Of a stretch of 64,000 nucleotides of DNA, positions 8,843-18,172 are shown in pieces (the stretch's first letter is position 1; each line of letters opens with the position of its first letter). The notes below the pieces were generated by a model. That model was not told the DNA's origin and made no database searches. It saw nothing but the letters and a program-made list of their open reading frames with translations. Position numbers and translations under genes: made by a program. Source of the stretch: Rhodopseudomonas sp. P2A-2r (GTDB taxonomy: Bacteria > Pseudomonadota > Alphaproteobacteria > Rhizobiales > Xanthobacteraceae); NCBI RefSeq assembly GCF_026015985.1, contig NZ_CP110389.1, forward strand, positions 6,633,501 to 6,697,500. The letters run 5' to 3'.

Positions 8843-10783
8843 TCAGAACGCCCGCAGCACCAGCCGGTTCAGGCGGCTGGCGAAGGCCGCGGGATCCTCC
8901 GGCAACTCGCCGTCGAGGATCTGCGCCTGCTCCAGCAGCAGCATCGACAGATCGGCGGCTTCGCCGCCCTTGGCGGTGTCGGCCTTGGCCAATGCCGCAA
9001 CGAGCGGATGCTTCATGTTGATCTCGAGCACCGGTTTTGTCACAGCGCCGCGGTTCTGCTGCGCCAGCATGCGCTCCAGCGCGCGGTCGGGTCCGAAGCC
9101 GCCGGCGATCAGGCAGGAGGCCGAGGTGGTGAGGCGGGTCGATACCTTCACATCGGAGACGCGATCGCCGAGCGCCTCCTTGATCACGGCGATGACGGCA
9201 GCCTCGTCGGTCTCCGAGGTCGGCTCGTCCTTCTTGTCCTCGTCAACGACAGGGATCAGGTCGAGGTTGAGGTCACCCTGGCTCAGCGACTTCAGCGGCT
9301 TGCCGTCGAAATCGAGGCCGCCCGAGGTCCAGAATGCATCGACCGGATCGGTCAGCAGCAGCACCTCGATGCCGCGGGCGGTCGCGGATTCCAGTTTCGG
9401 ATTCGACTTCAGCCGCTCGATACTGTCGCCGACCAGATAGTAGATCTCGGTCTGGTTCGGCTTGAGGTCGGCGATATATTGCTTCAGCGAGCGCTTCTCG
9501 CCCGACGTGGTGGTGAAACGCGACAGCGCCAGCAGCTTTTCGCGGCGCTCGAAATCCTCGTAGATGCCTTCCTTGATCACCGGTCCGAAGGCGTCCCAGA
9601 TCTTTGCAAAGGTCTCCGGCTCCTTGTCACCGAGGCTTTCCAGCTCGCCTATGACGCGGGTGGTGACCGCCTTGCGGATCTGCGCCAGTTGCGGATTGTT
9701 TTGCAGCATCTCGCGCGACAGGTTGAGCGGCAGGTCCTCGCTGTCGATCACCCCGCGGATGAAGCGCAGATAGGATGGCAGCAGGTCGGCATCTGCAGTG
9801 ATGAAGACGCGGCGGACATAGAGCTTCACATGGCCCTTGCGCTGCGGCTCGAACAGGTCGAACGGCTTGGCCGATGGCGCAAACAGCAGCACCGCATAGG
9901 AATAGCGGCCCTCGGCGCGGTAGTGCAGGGTCATCGCCGGTTCGTCCCAGGCGGAGGCGATCGACTTGTAGGCCTTGGTGTAATCCTCCGGCGTCAGCTC
10001 CGACTTGGAGCGCTGCCATAGCGCGCTGGCCGAATTGATCTGCCGCGGCTCGTTGTCGGGCTTTTCTTCGTCCTTGGCCTCGTCTTCACCCTCGGCTTTC
10101 GGCTCCGAATCGGCTGCCGGGGCGTCCGGCTGCAGCATGATCGGAAACTGGATGTTGTCGGAATAGGCGCCGACCACGCGCTCGATCTCGTACCCTGCGA
10201 GATATTTCTTCGCGTCCTCTTTCAGATGCAGCACGATCTCGGTGCCGCGGCCGATCCTGGCGGCGTCGGCCTCGCTGGCTGGCGCGATCTCGAACCCGGC
10301 ACCGCCGGACGACGACCAGATGAAGGCCTCTTCAGAGCCGGCGCGGCGGCTGGTGACGGTGATGCGGTCGGCTACCATGAAGGCGGCATAGAAGCCGACG
10401 CCGAACTGGCCGATCAGCCCGGCGCCATCCTTGGCCTCGGTGAGGCGCGACAGGAACGATTTGGTGCCGGAACGGGCGATGGTGCCGAGATTGTCGATCA
10501 GTTCCTGGCGGCTCATGCCGATGCCGTTATCGACCACCGTCAGGGTGTCGGCGGCCTTGTTCGGCACGATCCGGATGCTCAGCGGCGCGCCGTCGGCCAT
10601 CAGATCCGGCTGCGCGATCGCCTCGTAACGCAACTTGTCGCAGGCGTCGGAAGCATTGGAAATCAGCTCGCGCAGGAAGATGTCGGTCTCGGAATAGACC
10701 GAGTGCACCATCAGATGCAGCAATTCGGCGACTTCGGCCTGGAACGGCTGGGATTCGGCGGCGGGAATGTCGGTGGTGGTCAT
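8843..10783 (-). CDS. htpG: Hsp90-type molecular chaperone HtpG
   Basis: A 646-residue cytoplasmic ATP-dependent chaperone. The start at 10783 ([22 protein letters not shown]) matches the usual HtpG N-terminus; the open frame continues upstream to 10993 without a better start. The GHKL ATPase motifs are present: [14 protein letters not shown] for Mg/[23 protein letters not shown] and [16 protein letters not shown]. The middle-domain catalytic stretch near NLSREMLQ is also clear. A charged linker rich in Glu, Asp and Lys is found around residue 235, as is common. The length matches the family (about 620-650). No sigma-32 promoter was convincing upstream. Confidence 0.97.
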   Translation of the reverse strand: MTTTDIPAAESQPFQAEVAELLHLMVHSVYSETDIFLRELISNASDACDKLRYEAIAQPDLMADGAPLSIRIVPNKAADTLTVVDNGIGMSRQELIDNLGTIARSGTKSFLSRLTEAKDGAGLIGQFGVGFYAAFMVADRITVTSRRAGSEEAFIWSSSGGAGFEIAPASEADAARIGRGTEIVLHLKEDAKKYLAGYEIERVVGAYSDNIQFPIMLQPDAPAADSEPKAEGEDEAKDEEKPDNEPRQINSASALWQRSKSELTPEDYTKAYKSIASAWDEPAMTLHYRAEGRYSYAVLLFAPSAKPFDLFEPQRKGHVKLYVRRVFITADADLLPSYLRFIRGVIDSEDLPLNLSREMLQNNPQLAQIRKAVTTRVIGELESLGDKEPETFAKIWDAFGPVIKEGIYEDFERREKLLALSRFTTTSGEKRSLKQYIADLKPNQTEIYYLVGDSIERLKSNPKLESATARGIEVLLLTDPVDAFWTSGGLDFDGKPLKSLSQGDLNLDLIPVVDEDKKDEPTSETDEAAVIAVIKEALGDRVSDVKVSTRLTTSASCLIAGGFGPDRALERMLAQQNRGAVTKPVLEINMKHPLVAALAKADTAKGGEAADLSMLLLEQAQILDGELPEDPAAFASRLNRLVLRAF

Positions 10784-10946
10784 GCGGGAGGCTCGATCAC
10801 GGTCAGGGGAAAGCACGGATATAGGCATACGATTTTCGGGAGTCCATGGCTTCGACCGCAACTTGGGCGATGCGACATCGGAGCCCGGGAACGCTGACGC
10901 TGCCCTGCCGTTGCCTCTGCGAAAACCAGCGATACGGGAGACGACC

Positions 10947-11303
10947 ATGACCACAGAAGCGCGCGAGACCGTGAGCCTGATCGGCAGCGACAAGGTGGAG
11001 GGAACCGCGGTCTACGGGCCCGATGGCGAGCGAATCGGGACCATCGAGCGGGTGATGATCGAGAAAGTCAGCGGCCGGGTGTCCTATGCGGTGCTGAGCT
11101 TCGGCGGCTTCCTGGGCATCGGCGACGATTTCTATCCGCTGCCGTGGCCGTCACTGAAGTACAATGTCGATCTCGGCGGCTACCAGACCATGGTGACAAC
11201 CGACCAGCTCAACGACGCGCCGAAACATCGCCGAGCCGATGACTGGAACTGGGGTCGCGGCACCGCCGACATCGACGACTACTATGGCGTCGCAGTTCGG
11301 TGA
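10947..11303 (+). CDS. PRC-barrel domain protein
   Basis: A 118-residue protein beginning [20 protein letters not shown], start chosen at 10947 after GGGAG. The first part is a PRC-barrel: [22 protein letters not shown] followed by [23 protein letters not shown], the core of the beta-barrel found in RimM and photosynthetic reaction-centre H subunits. The C-terminus is acidic and aromatic ([17 protein letters not shown]). Stand-alone PRC-barrel proteins of this size are common in rhizobia and often linked to stress or envelope functions. It is divergent from htpG across 163 bases. Confidence 0.85.
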   Translation: MTTEARETVSLIGSDKVEGTAVYGPDGERIGTIERVMIEKVSGRVSYAVLSFGGFLGIGDDFYPLPWPSLKYNVDLGGYQTMVTTDQLNDAPKHRRADDWNWGRGTADIDDYYGVAVR

Positions 11304-11310
11304 GGCGCGA

Positions 11311-11541
11311 TCAGCCGCCGGTCGCCACGGCGTAGGCGCCTTCCAGCATCGACAGGCATTCGAGGGCGCGCTCCTGCGCCGAGGCGCCTGCGCTCTGCGC
11401 GATCTCGCGCAGGTCGCGGATCGCCAGGTCGACCGCGCTCAGCAGGTCGAGTTCGTCGTCGTCAGATTGCAGTACGGCACGCGCTGGAAACTGAATCACA
11501 TTTGTCACTGGATTACCCTGGCACGAATCATCGAACGCCAT
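11311..11541 (-). CDS. small protein of unknown function
   Basis: A 76-residue frame (MAFDDSCQGNPVTNVIQFPARAV) ending AYAVATGG. Two starts are possible: ATG at 11541 with AGGG upstream, or GTG at 11508, which would give MTNVIQFP, a wording often seen at the start of small rhizobial proteins. The rest is one or two helices with acidic residues (DDDELDLLSAVDLAIRDLREI). It faces the PRC-barrel gene tail to tail with seven bases between. No domain recognised. Confidence 0.55.
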   Translation of the reverse strand: MAFDDSCQGNPVTNVIQFPARAVLQSDDDELDLLSAVDLAIRDLREIAQSAGASAQERALECLSMLEGAYAVATGG

Positions 11542-11608
11542 TTGGCCCTGAAATAGTTAAGCCAATTGATACATGCGCGAAGGCCGTCATCCGGCCTGTC
11601 GCGACGCG

Positions 11609-11941
11609 TCAATCCTGCCAGCTGACTAGCGGGATCAGGCTGACACGGTAATCGGGCGGTAGGGTTTCGCTAACAGTTTCGATAGCAGCCCCATCAGCTT
11701 CGCCAACAGCGACGCTCTCTTGTGCCACCGGCTCCACTGGAGCGACCGTGGGACTGACGACCGGCGTGATGCTGTCGCGACCTCGACGCCAGGCCTCGGA
11801 CTCGATCTGGCGCGCGAATCGGCGAAACAGGTCGGTGGCGCGTTTGCGCTGCGCGTCGGTCAGCGCCGTTGCAATCAGGAAAATCAGTTCCTCTGACAGT
11901 TCAGCGGCGGTGGCTCTGCTGTCGTCGTCGATCATGGTCAT
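11609..11941 (-). CDS. protein of unknown function, helical N-terminus
   Basis: About 110 residues from MTMIDDDSRATAAELSEELI. A helical segment (EELIFLIATALTDAQRKRATDLFRRFARQIES) precedes a Pro/Val/Ala-rich stretch and the tail VSLIPLVSWQD. The frame is open to 11980, so a start there is possible. No family is recognised; the helix could be a dimerisation or DNA-binding region but nothing in the sequence decides this. Its codon use is similar to its neighbours. Confidence 0.45.
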   Translation of the reverse strand: MTMIDDDSRATAAELSEELIFLIATALTDAQRKRATDLFRRFARQIESEAWRRGRDSITPVVSPTVAPVEPVAQESVAVGEADGAAIETVSETLPPDYRVSLIPLVSWQD

Positions 11942-12211
11942 GAAATGGTCCGGAGCAGGAAACGCGCAGCTTGCCGGCATTTGATTGAGATCGGGTTGCC
12001 GACCTTTCGCCGGCAGCGGTCCAGCGTAGGTACCGGCGGCTGCAACAACGGCCTAATTGCCGAAAGAATAAGCACTTTTGGCGTTTCACGAGCAGTCCAC
12101 ACGCCCGCTGGGTTAATGTCTCATTAGCCGAAATGATGGAAAGTAGCGGAATTGTATTCGCGTACCGCGCAGGCCGGCACGGTGCACCGCTCCCATTAGG
12201 AGATACCAGGG

Positions 12212-13300
12212 ATGGTTATGACGATGGATCGTGCCAGCAGTCCCATGCGGGCGATCACAAACCAACCTGGCGAAACGGAAACTGATTCGGACATCTCGAC
12301 GCTGATCGCGCGGCTGACGTCCGAGGTCAACCAGATCGCCTGCGAGAAGACCAAGTCGATCCAGAACATCACCAACCAGATGAAGATGCTGGCGTTGAAT
12401 GCGCTGATCGAGAGTTCGCGCGCCGGTGTCCACGGCGCGGGCTTCGCGGTAGTGGCGCAGGAAGTACGCAATGTCGGCCAACTGGTCGAGACCATCGCCA
12501 AAGAGCTGGAGACCCAGCTCACCGGACGCACAGGAAGCCTGATGCAATCCATCGACCGCATGACCGAACGGTCGCGCGGCGAGCGCATGGTCGACCTGTC
12601 GCTGAACGCCATCGAACTGATGGACCGCAACCTCTATGAGCGCACCTGCGACGTGCGCTGGTGGGCAACCGATTCTGCGGTGGTCGACTGCGCCGCTGCG
12701 CCGGATAATTCCACCGTGGCCCATGTCTCGGAGCGCCTTGCGGTGATCCTCGGCGCCTACACCGTGTATCTCGACCTGTGGCTGTGCGATCTCGACGGCA
12801 ACGTGCTGGCGAGCGGACGCGGCGATCGCTTCAACGTCCGCGGCCATAATGTCGCCAACACAGCATGGTTTCGCGACGCGAGAAAGCTGCGCTCCGGCGA
12901 CGACTATGTGGCCGGCGACGTGGAGAAGCAGCCGCTGCTGAACAACGCCCAGGTGGCGACCTATTGCGCCAGCGTGCGCGAGGGCGGCAAGGCCAATGGC
13001 AGGCCTCTCGGCGTGCTGGCCATCCACTTCGACTGGGAAGCTCAGGCCCGCGCCATCGTCGAGGGCGTGCGCGTCGGCGACGATCGCACCCGCGTGCTGC
13101 TGGTGGACTCCAATTTCCGCGTCATCGCAGCCTCCGACGGCGAGGGCCTGCTGACCGAGCGTATTCCGCTGCAACTGAACGGCCGCCGCAGCGGGTTCTA
13201 CCACCAAAGCTCCGGCGCCCAGGTCGCATTCCATGCCACACCGGGCTACGAAACCTACAAGGGGCTGGGCTGGTACGGGGTGATTGTCAGAGGGGCGTAG
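12212..13300 (+). CDS. soluble chemoreceptor-like protein: MCP signalling tip then Cache domain
   Basis: A 362-residue protein starting MVMTMDRASSPMRAITNQ, with AGGAG nine bases upstream. Residues about 28-110 match the conserved hairpin tip of methyl-accepting chemotaxis proteins (QMKMLALNALIESSRAG and GFAVVAQEVRNVGQLVE), the site that contacts CheA and CheW. Residues about 150-355 look like a Cache-type sensor (GAYTVYLDLWLCDLDGNVL, AWFRDARKLRSGDDYV, GVLAIHFDWEAQARAI). No membrane helix is visible, so it should be cytoplasmic. The order is the reverse of typical receptors and the signalling coiled coil is much shorter than usual, so its coupling to the array is uncertain. Confidence 0.75.
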   Translation: MVMTMDRASSPMRAITNQPGETETDSDISTLIARLTSEVNQIACEKTKSIQNITNQMKMLALNALIESSRAGVHGAGFAVVAQEVRNVGQLVETIAKELETQLTGRTGSLMQSIDRMTERSRGERMVDLSLNAIELMDRNLYERTCDVRWWATDSAVVDCAAAPDNSTVAHVSERLAVILGAYTVYLDLWLCDLDGNVLASGRGDRFNVRGHNVANTAWFRDARKLRSGDDYVAGDVEKQPLLNNAQVATYCASVREGGKANGRPLGVLAIHFDWEAQARAIVEGVRVGDDRTRVLLVDSNFRVIAASDGEGLLTERIPLQLNGRRSGFYHQSSGAQVAFHATPGYETYKGLGWYGVIVRGA

Positions 13301-13375
13301 GCTGAAGTTTGAGGCGAGTCTTGCTTTCTTCCGTTCTTCCCTTGTGGGAAAAGCGCAGAAAGTCGGGAGCACGCC

Positions 13376-14272
13376 ATGACCACCATCAAGCGACAAGAAG
13401 ACGTCACGCCGGCAGTGCTGGAAGTGATGGAACGCACGAAAAATCCGCGGATGCGCGAGATCATGGTGTCGCTGGTCACTCACCTGCACGGCTTCGTCCG
13501 CGACGTCCGCCTCACCGAAGAGGAATTTCGCGACGCCGCCGCGATCCTCAACGAGATCGGCAAGCTGACCACCGACACTCACAACGAGGCCGTGCTGATG
13601 GCCGGCTCGCTCGGGGTGTCGTCGCTGGTCTGCCTGCTCAACAACGGCGCCAACGGCACCACCGAGACGTCGCAGAGCCTGCTCGGGCCGTTCTGGCGTC
13701 TGAATTCGCCCCGGGTCGACAATGGCGGCTCGATCGTCCGCTCCGACACCCCGGGCCCGGCGCTATTCATGACCGCTGTGGTGCAGGACCGCGGCGGCGC
13801 GCCGGTGCCCGCGGCCGAGGTCGACATCTGGCACTCCTCGCCGGTCGGACTGTACGAGAACCAGGACCCCGACCAGGAGAACTTCAACCTGCGCGGAAAA
13901 TTCACCACCGACGCTGAGGGCAGATTCTGGTTTCGCTCGGTCAAGCCGGCCGGCTATCCGATTCCCACCGACGGCGTGGTGGGCCGGCTGCTCGACGCAC
14001 AGGACCGCCACCCGTTCCGGCCGGCCCATGTCCATGCACTGATCTACAAACCCGGCTTCAAGACGGTGATCTCGCAGGTCTATGCCGACGACGATGCCCA
14101 CCTCGGCAGCGACGTGCAGTTCGGCGTCACCGAGGCGCTGGTCGGTCGCTTCATGCGCCATGATCAGCCGCACCCCACCGCCGCAGACGTATCCGCGCCG
14201 TGGTATTCGCTGGACTATCGTTTCATGATGGAGCCCGGCGAGGCGAAATGGCCGCGGCCACCGATCAAGTGA
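13376..14272 (+). CDS. intradiol ring-cleavage dioxygenase (catechol/hydroxyquinol type)
   Basis: A 298-residue Fe(III) enzyme that opens catechol-type rings between the two hydroxyls. The iron ligands can be placed: Tyr160 (IWHSSPVGLYENQD), Tyr194 (PAGYPIPTDG), His218 and His220 (HPFRPAHVHALIY). The N-terminal helical dimerisation domain (residues about 8-95) and the linker GTTETSQSLLGPFWRL fit catechol 1,2- and hydroxyquinol 1,2-dioxygenases. GGGAG lies before the start at 13376. No maleylacetate reductase or muconate cycloisomerase lies next door, so the exact substrate is open. Confidence 0.9.
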   Translation: MTTIKRQEDVTPAVLEVMERTKNPRMREIMVSLVTHLHGFVRDVRLTEEEFRDAAAILNEIGKLTTDTHNEAVLMAGSLGVSSLVCLLNNGANGTTETSQSLLGPFWRLNSPRVDNGGSIVRSDTPGPALFMTAVVQDRGGAPVPAAEVDIWHSSPVGLYENQDPDQENFNLRGKFTTDAEGRFWFRSVKPAGYPIPTDGVVGRLLDAQDRHPFRPAHVHALIYKPGFKTVISQVYADDDAHLGSDVQFGVTEALVGRFMRHDQPHPTAADVSAPWYSLDYRFMMEPGEAKWPRPPIK

Positions 14273-14277
14273 GGGCT

Positions 14278-14330
14278 CCTCCTTCTCCCCCGCGCGAAGC
14301 GAAGCTCCGGCAGGTGGGAGAGGAAGACAG
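14278..14330. repeat. imperfect palindrome between convergent genes
   Basis: The 73-base gap between the dioxygenase and NUDIX genes holds an imperfect inverted repeat: tccttctccc on the left and gggagaggaaga on the right, with a gcgcgaagcgaagc core. The same kind of core (gcgcgaag and ctccc arms) appears in the larger element at 17981-18137, so it is probably a short member of a dispersed palindrome family that may also end transcription. Confidence 0.5.
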
Positions 14331-14344
14331 AAAGCGCCTCCTCG

Positions 14345-14854
14345 CTAGCCTGCCAGCCAGCGCCAGATCTTTTGCAGCACGTCGCGCGGTGCGGGCGCCG
14401 CCACCGGCGCCAGCGGCGGGCGCGGCAGCGGCTGCGCCCCGTCGTCCGGCGCAATTGCCTGCGGCCCGACCTGGGCGAGGAAGGCCTGCTCGTGCTGGCG
14501 CGTGAGCCGCAGCAGCGCGCTGTCAATCGGCAACCATTCGACGGCAGCAATGTCCTTCATCAGTTTGCGGCTCGGCGCGGCGTCGGCTTCCATACGCCAG
14601 AAGTGCACCACCTTGGTGCGTTCGCCGAGCGGGTAGGCCAGCGTTCCCAGAAACTCGTGCACCGACACCGCATGGCCAGTTTCTTCCAGCACCTCGCGTT
14701 CGGCCGCATCGCGCGGCGCCTCGCCCGGGTCCAGCTTACCCTTGGGCAGCACCCAGTCGGCGCGCTTGCGCATCTGCACCACTGCAATCAGTGGCGACGC
14801 GCCCCGCTTTACGACAATGCCGCCTGCGGCAACTACGACAGGCTCTCGCGCCAT
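14345..14854 (-). CDS. NUDIX hydrolase
   Basis: A 169-residue protein with the Nudix box at about residues 39-61 (GKLDPGEAPRDAAEREVLEE then TGHAV), containing the REVLEETG metal-binding helix. The front VVVAAGGIVVKRGASPLIAVVQM is the first strand of the fold, and DWVLPKGKLDPGE is the loop typical of the diadenosine-polyphosphate or related pyrophosphatase branch. The last 40 residues are Pro/Ala-rich and end QKIWRWLAG. The substrate is not defined by sequence. Its start lies 41 bases from the stop of the denD-like gene on the same strand. Confidence 0.88.
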   Translation of the reverse strand: MAREPVVVAAGGIVVKRGASPLIAVVQMRKRADWVLPKGKLDPGEAPRDAAEREVLEETGHAVSVHEFLGTLAYPLGERTKVVHFWRMEADAAPSRKLMKDIAAVEWLPIDSALLRLTRQHEQAFLAQVGPQAIAPDDGAQPLPRPPLAPVAAPAPRDVLQKIWRWLAG

Positions 14855-14895
14855 CGGTGATCCTTTTCCGCAATGCGCGAATGTTCAAATTGGCC

Positions 14896-15873
14896 TCAGC
14901 CGACGAAGGCACCGCCGAGGTCATCCTCAATATGGCTATGAATAATCGATTCGAAACTGTCGTCAGCCCTGAAACCCAGGGACAATGCGCGCGGCGTCTC
15001 AAAGGTCCCAGGCCAGCCGGCGACCATGGCCATGACAGCGGGATCCGGCACATGACGGATGCGTGACACCACGGCATCGCCGGCCACATGACGCAGCGCT
15101 GCGATCTGCTGCCCGACGGTTGCGGGCACGCCCGGCATCATCACGCTGCGGCGGGCGCCGAGCCGGGCGCTGTCGAGGGTCGCCGCATGCAGCAGGAAGC
15201 CGACCGTGGCGCGCGGACTGGCATGGGTCTGCGCCACGCTGTGATCGACCGGCAGGATTGCCTCCCGCCCGGCCAGCGGTTCACGGATGATGCTGGAGAA
15301 AAAGCCGGACGACGCTGCATTCGGCTTGCCGGGCCGCACACAGATGTTCGGCAGGCGAATGCCGATGCCATCGAAAAAGCCGCGGCGGCTGTAATCCGCC
15401 AGCAGCAATTCGCAGATCGCCTTCTGGGTGCCGTAGCTCGACAGCGGTGTGTGGAAGAAATCGTCGGCGATCGGGCCAATATAGGGCGCGCCGAACACCG
15501 CGATGGACGACGTATAGACCAGGCGCGGAGTGTAGCTTTCCTTGGCGCGGATCGCCTCGAACAGCGCGCGGGTGCCGTCGAGATTGACGGCATAGCCCTT
15601 GTCGAAATTCTGCTCGGCCTCGCCGGACACGATGGCAGCGAGATGGAAGATCACATCGGGCCGTGACGCCAGCAGCTTCGCCGGCGCCTCGGGCGATGCC
15701 AGATCGACGACGATATGTCGCGCGAAGGAAGCATCGGCGCCGAAATCGCCGGCAACGGCGTCAGCCATCACGAGGTCGGCAATGTCGGCATCGCCAATGC
15801 GGCCATCCTTCAGCAGCCGCTCGCACAGCTTGCGGCCGATCATGCCGGCGGCGCCGATCACCAATACCTTCAT
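14896..15873 (-). CDS. denD: NAD-dependent epimerase/dehydratase, D-erythronate dehydrogenase-like
   Basis: A 325-residue extended SDR with the NAD motif GAAGMIG at residues 7-13, DVIFHLAA at 73-80, Ser at 122-123 and the catalytic YGTQK (Tyr147, Lys151). The wording SGEAEQNFDKGYAVNLDGTR and GFFSSIIREPLAGREAILPV matches the DenD group, which oxidises D-erythronate at C2 with NAD to 2-oxo-tetronate. It overlaps the next upstream dehydrogenase by four bases (ATGA), so the two are translationally coupled. Normal partners, a DUF1537 kinase and an aldolase-like OtnC, are absent here. Function by family resemblance, moderately sure. Confidence 0.8.
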   Translation of the reverse strand: MKVLVIGAAGMIGRKLCERLLKDGRIGDADIADLVMADAVAGDFGADASFARHIVVDLASPEAPAKLLASRPDVIFHLAAIVSGEAEQNFDKGYAVNLDGTRALFEAIRAKESYTPRLVYTSSIAVFGAPYIGPIADDFFHTPLSSYGTQKAICELLLADYSRRGFFDGIGIRLPNICVRPGKPNAASSGFFSSIIREPLAGREAILPVDHSVAQTHASPRATVGFLLHAATLDSARLGARRSVMMPGVPATVGQQIAALRHVAGDAVVSRIRHVPDPAVMAMVAGWPGTFETPRALSLGFRADDSFESIIHSHIEDDLGGAFVG

Positions 15874-16760
15874 GCTTTCGGCGCCGACAGCTTGTAGATT
15901 TCCAGCGCGTCGGCGTCAGTTCCGCGGGTCGCAGCGGCCATGCGGAACAACTGCGCGGCGAGCGCCGCCATCGGCACCGGGGTCTGCGTGTCGTGGGCGA
16001 CGTCGACCACCGTGTCTAGGTCCTTGAGCATGGTCGCGATATGGCCGAGCGGCGGCGAGTGGATGCCGGCCACCATCCGCGGCACGAACAGCTGCAGCGG
16101 GATCGAATCGGCAAAGCCGCCGGCCAGCGCCTCCGGCAGCCGCTTGGCGTCGATGCCGGCATTGACGGCCAGCCGCGTCGCCTCCGCCAGCACCGCCATG
16201 GCACAGCCGACGATCACCTGGTTGCAGAGTTTTGTGGTCTGGCCGGCGCCGATCGGACCCATATGGGTGAAGCCGCGGGCCATCGCCATGATATAGGGCC
16301 GGACGCGTTCGATGTCGGCGGCGTCGCCGCCGGCCATGATCGCCAGCGTCGCTTCTTCCGCGCCCTTGGTGCCGCCGGACACCGGTGCATCGATCCACAC
16401 CATGCCGTTCGCGGCCTTCAGCCGGATCGCGATGGAGCGCGCCGCATCGGGATGGATCGAGGAAAAATCGACGACGAGTTTTCCGTCCCCCGGAACGCTC
16501 GCCAATCCATCGGCGCCAAACACCACTTCCTCCACCGCCGACGCGTCGGTCAGGCACATGAAGATAATTTCGGCGGCGGCCGCAACGTCACAGGGTTTTG
16601 CGGCGGCGGTGGCGCCGGCCTCGACCAGGGCTGCGGCCTTGCCCGGCGAGCGATTCCACACCGTGACGTTGTGGCCGGCATGAAGCAGCCGCCGCGTCAT
16701 CGGCAGTCCCATCAGCCCGAGACCGAGATAGCCGAGCTTTTCCTGTCGTTCTGCCTGCAC
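15870..16760 (-). CDS. NAD(P)-dependent beta-hydroxyacid dehydrogenase (HIBADH family)
   Basis: A 296-residue protein with the family N-terminus YLGLGLMGLPMTRRLLHAGH (GxGxMGxPM), the substrate-binding DAPVSGGTKGAEEATLAIM stretch and the catalytic lysine in GQTTKLCNQVIVG. The family oxidises 3-hydroxyisobutyrate, tartronate semialdehyde, L-threonate or related acids. Coupling with a DenD-type gene by an ATGA overlap suggests a four-carbon sugar acid, as in LtnD (L-threonate dehydrogenase), but this is context only. It is divergent from the binding-protein gene at 16978 across 217 bases that hold no obvious operator. Confidence 0.85.
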   Translation of the reverse strand: MQAERQEKLGYLGLGLMGLPMTRRLLHAGHNVTVWNRSPGKAAALVEAGATAAAKPCDVAAAAEIIFMCLTDASAVEEVVFGADGLASVPGDGKLVVDFSSIHPDAARSIAIRLKAANGMVWIDAPVSGGTKGAEEATLAIMAGGDAADIERVRPYIMAMARGFTHMGPIGAGQTTKLCNQVIVGCAMAVLAEATRLAVNAGIDAKRLPEALAGGFADSIPLQLFVPRMVAGIHSPPLGHIATMLKDLDTVVDVAHDTQTPVPMAALAAQLFRMAAATRGTDADALEIYKLSAPKA

Positions 16761-16977
16761 GTTCTGGCTCCCTTGTCGCGTGTCCTAGGCGGTGTCTACG
16801 CTGCACCAGCCACAGCATCAACGGTGATATCATCGGCGCCGGCCATTGCCGCAGGATGCAGCAGGCCCCGCGCACATGTTGAGCATCGGACAACTTGCCT
16901 GATTGTTTGAAGCATGAAAGGCTTGCACCAGCGACGGTCGCGAGACCGCGGGTGGTCATCTTTAGTGGAGAGCGGAC

Positions 16978-17967
16978 ATGAAGCGGACGACATCGAAATG
17001 GTTGATGGCTGCGGCATTTGCTGCAGGTGCGCTGGCCAGCGCAGGTGCGAAGGCGCAGAGCATTCCGACCATCAAGGTCGGCTGGACGATTCCCGCCGAG
17101 GAATCCAAGTACTGGATGATGAAGCGCCCGACCGAGTTCAGCAATCTCGGCAAGGTCTACAATATCGAGTGGACCCAATTCCAGGGCACCTCGCCGATGA
17201 CCCAGGCGCTGGCCGCGGGCGCACTCGACTGCGCCACGCAGGGCGTGCTGTCGCTGGCCAACGGCGTCAACGGCGGCAACCTGAAAGCCTACATCGTCGC
17301 CCAGCACGTCTCGGAAAAGCCGGGCAGCTTCTCGGTGTACTGGGCCGTGAAGGACGACTCGCCGATCAAGACCATCGCCGACCTCAAGGGCAAGAACGTC
17401 GGCATCTCCGTCATCGGCGGCGGCACCTACGGGCCGTTCAAGATGCTGCTGAAGGGCGCCGGCGTCGACCCCGAGAAGGACATCAAGCTGGTCGAGATCG
17501 GCTTCGCCGCCTCCGAGGACGCGCTGCGCCAGGGCCGCGTCGACGCCATCAACATGAACCAGCCGTTCGCGGCGCGCATGGAAGCCAAGGGCGGCACGCG
17601 AAAACTGTTCTCGCTGAACGAGGCGATGCCGAACATCGTGCACATCCTCGAAGCCTGCCGCGCTGATTTCGTCGACAAGAACCCCGAGATCGCCAAGGCC
17701 TATGTGTCGGACATCACGCTGGGCATGAAGAAGGCGCTGGCCAACCGCGACGAAACGCTGAAGGTCGTCAACGAGGTTATGAAGGCACCGATCCCGGTGC
17801 TGGAGACCTATCTGCTGAAGGATAACGATTTTGCGCGCGATCCCGGCGCCGCACCGAACTTCCCGGCGATGCAGAAGATGCTCGACATCTACACCGAGGC
17901 CGGCATGTTGCCGAAGATGGACGCGATGCAGTGGAAGCACCCGACCATCGTGGCACCGATCCAGTAA
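16978..17967 (+). CDS. ABC transporter binding protein, NMT1/SsuA type
   Basis: A 329-residue exported protein. The signal is MKRTTSKWLMAAAFAAGALA with cleavage near SAGAKAQS. The mature part has IPTIKVGWTIPAEESKYWMM, then FQGTSPMTQALAAGALDCATQG and the helix GRVDAINMNQPFAARMEA, as in aliphatic sulfonate, taurine, nitrate or pyrimidine-precursor binding proteins. GGAGAG precedes the ATG. No permease or ATPase lies next to it. The adjoining IlvD/Edd dehydratase and the sugar-acid dehydrogenases on the other side hint at a carboxylic acid ligand, which is inference. Confidence 0.85.
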   Translation: MKRTTSKWLMAAAFAAGALASAGAKAQSIPTIKVGWTIPAEESKYWMMKRPTEFSNLGKVYNIEWTQFQGTSPMTQALAAGALDCATQGVLSLANGVNGGNLKAYIVAQHVSEKPGSFSVYWAVKDDSPIKTIADLKGKNVGISVIGGGTYGPFKMLLKGAGVDPEKDIKLVEIGFAASEDALRQGRVDAINMNQPFAARMEAKGGTRKLFSLNEAMPNIVHILEACRADFVDKNPEIAKAYVSDITLGMKKALANRDETLKVVNEVMKAPIPVLETYLLKDNDFARDPGAAPNFPAMQKMLDIYTEAGMLPKMDAMQWKHPTIVAPIQ

Positions 17968-17980
17968 GGCTTGTTCTCTT

Positions 17981-18137
17981 ACCCTCCCTAGAGGGAGAGG
18001 GTCGGATCGCAAAGCGCGTAGCGCGGCGCGATCTGGGGTGGGGTGAAGTGTTGCGCTCCATCATTGCCGCCGTCACCCCACCCCGCCGAACACGCGCTTC
18101 GCGCGACGTTCGCCGACCCTCCCCTCCAGGGGAGGGT
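17981..18137. repeat. 157-base imperfect palindromic element
   Basis: The gap between the binding protein and the dehydratase gene is filled by a long inverted repeat. The outer arms are accctcccta.. at 17981 and ..ggggagggt ending 18137, with a middle ctggggtggggtga paired with tcaccccaccccg. It is GC-rich and stable if transcribed, as in intergenic palindromic elements of rhizobia. It sits 14 bases after a stop and 36 bases before a start and could affect read-through or mRNA stability. Confidence 0.7.
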
Positions 18138-18172
18138 GACGCAACTGCGAGACCAATCCGAAAGCCACCCCT

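Noticed and set aside
12113-13582. Minus-strand frame of 489 codons
   Set aside because: It covers the chemoreceptor-like gene antisense and lacks any known motif or ribosome site.
16588-18012. Minus-strand frame of 474 codons
   Set aside because: It is antisense to the NMT1-type binding protein and overlaps the HIBADH gene; no recognisable domain is seen.
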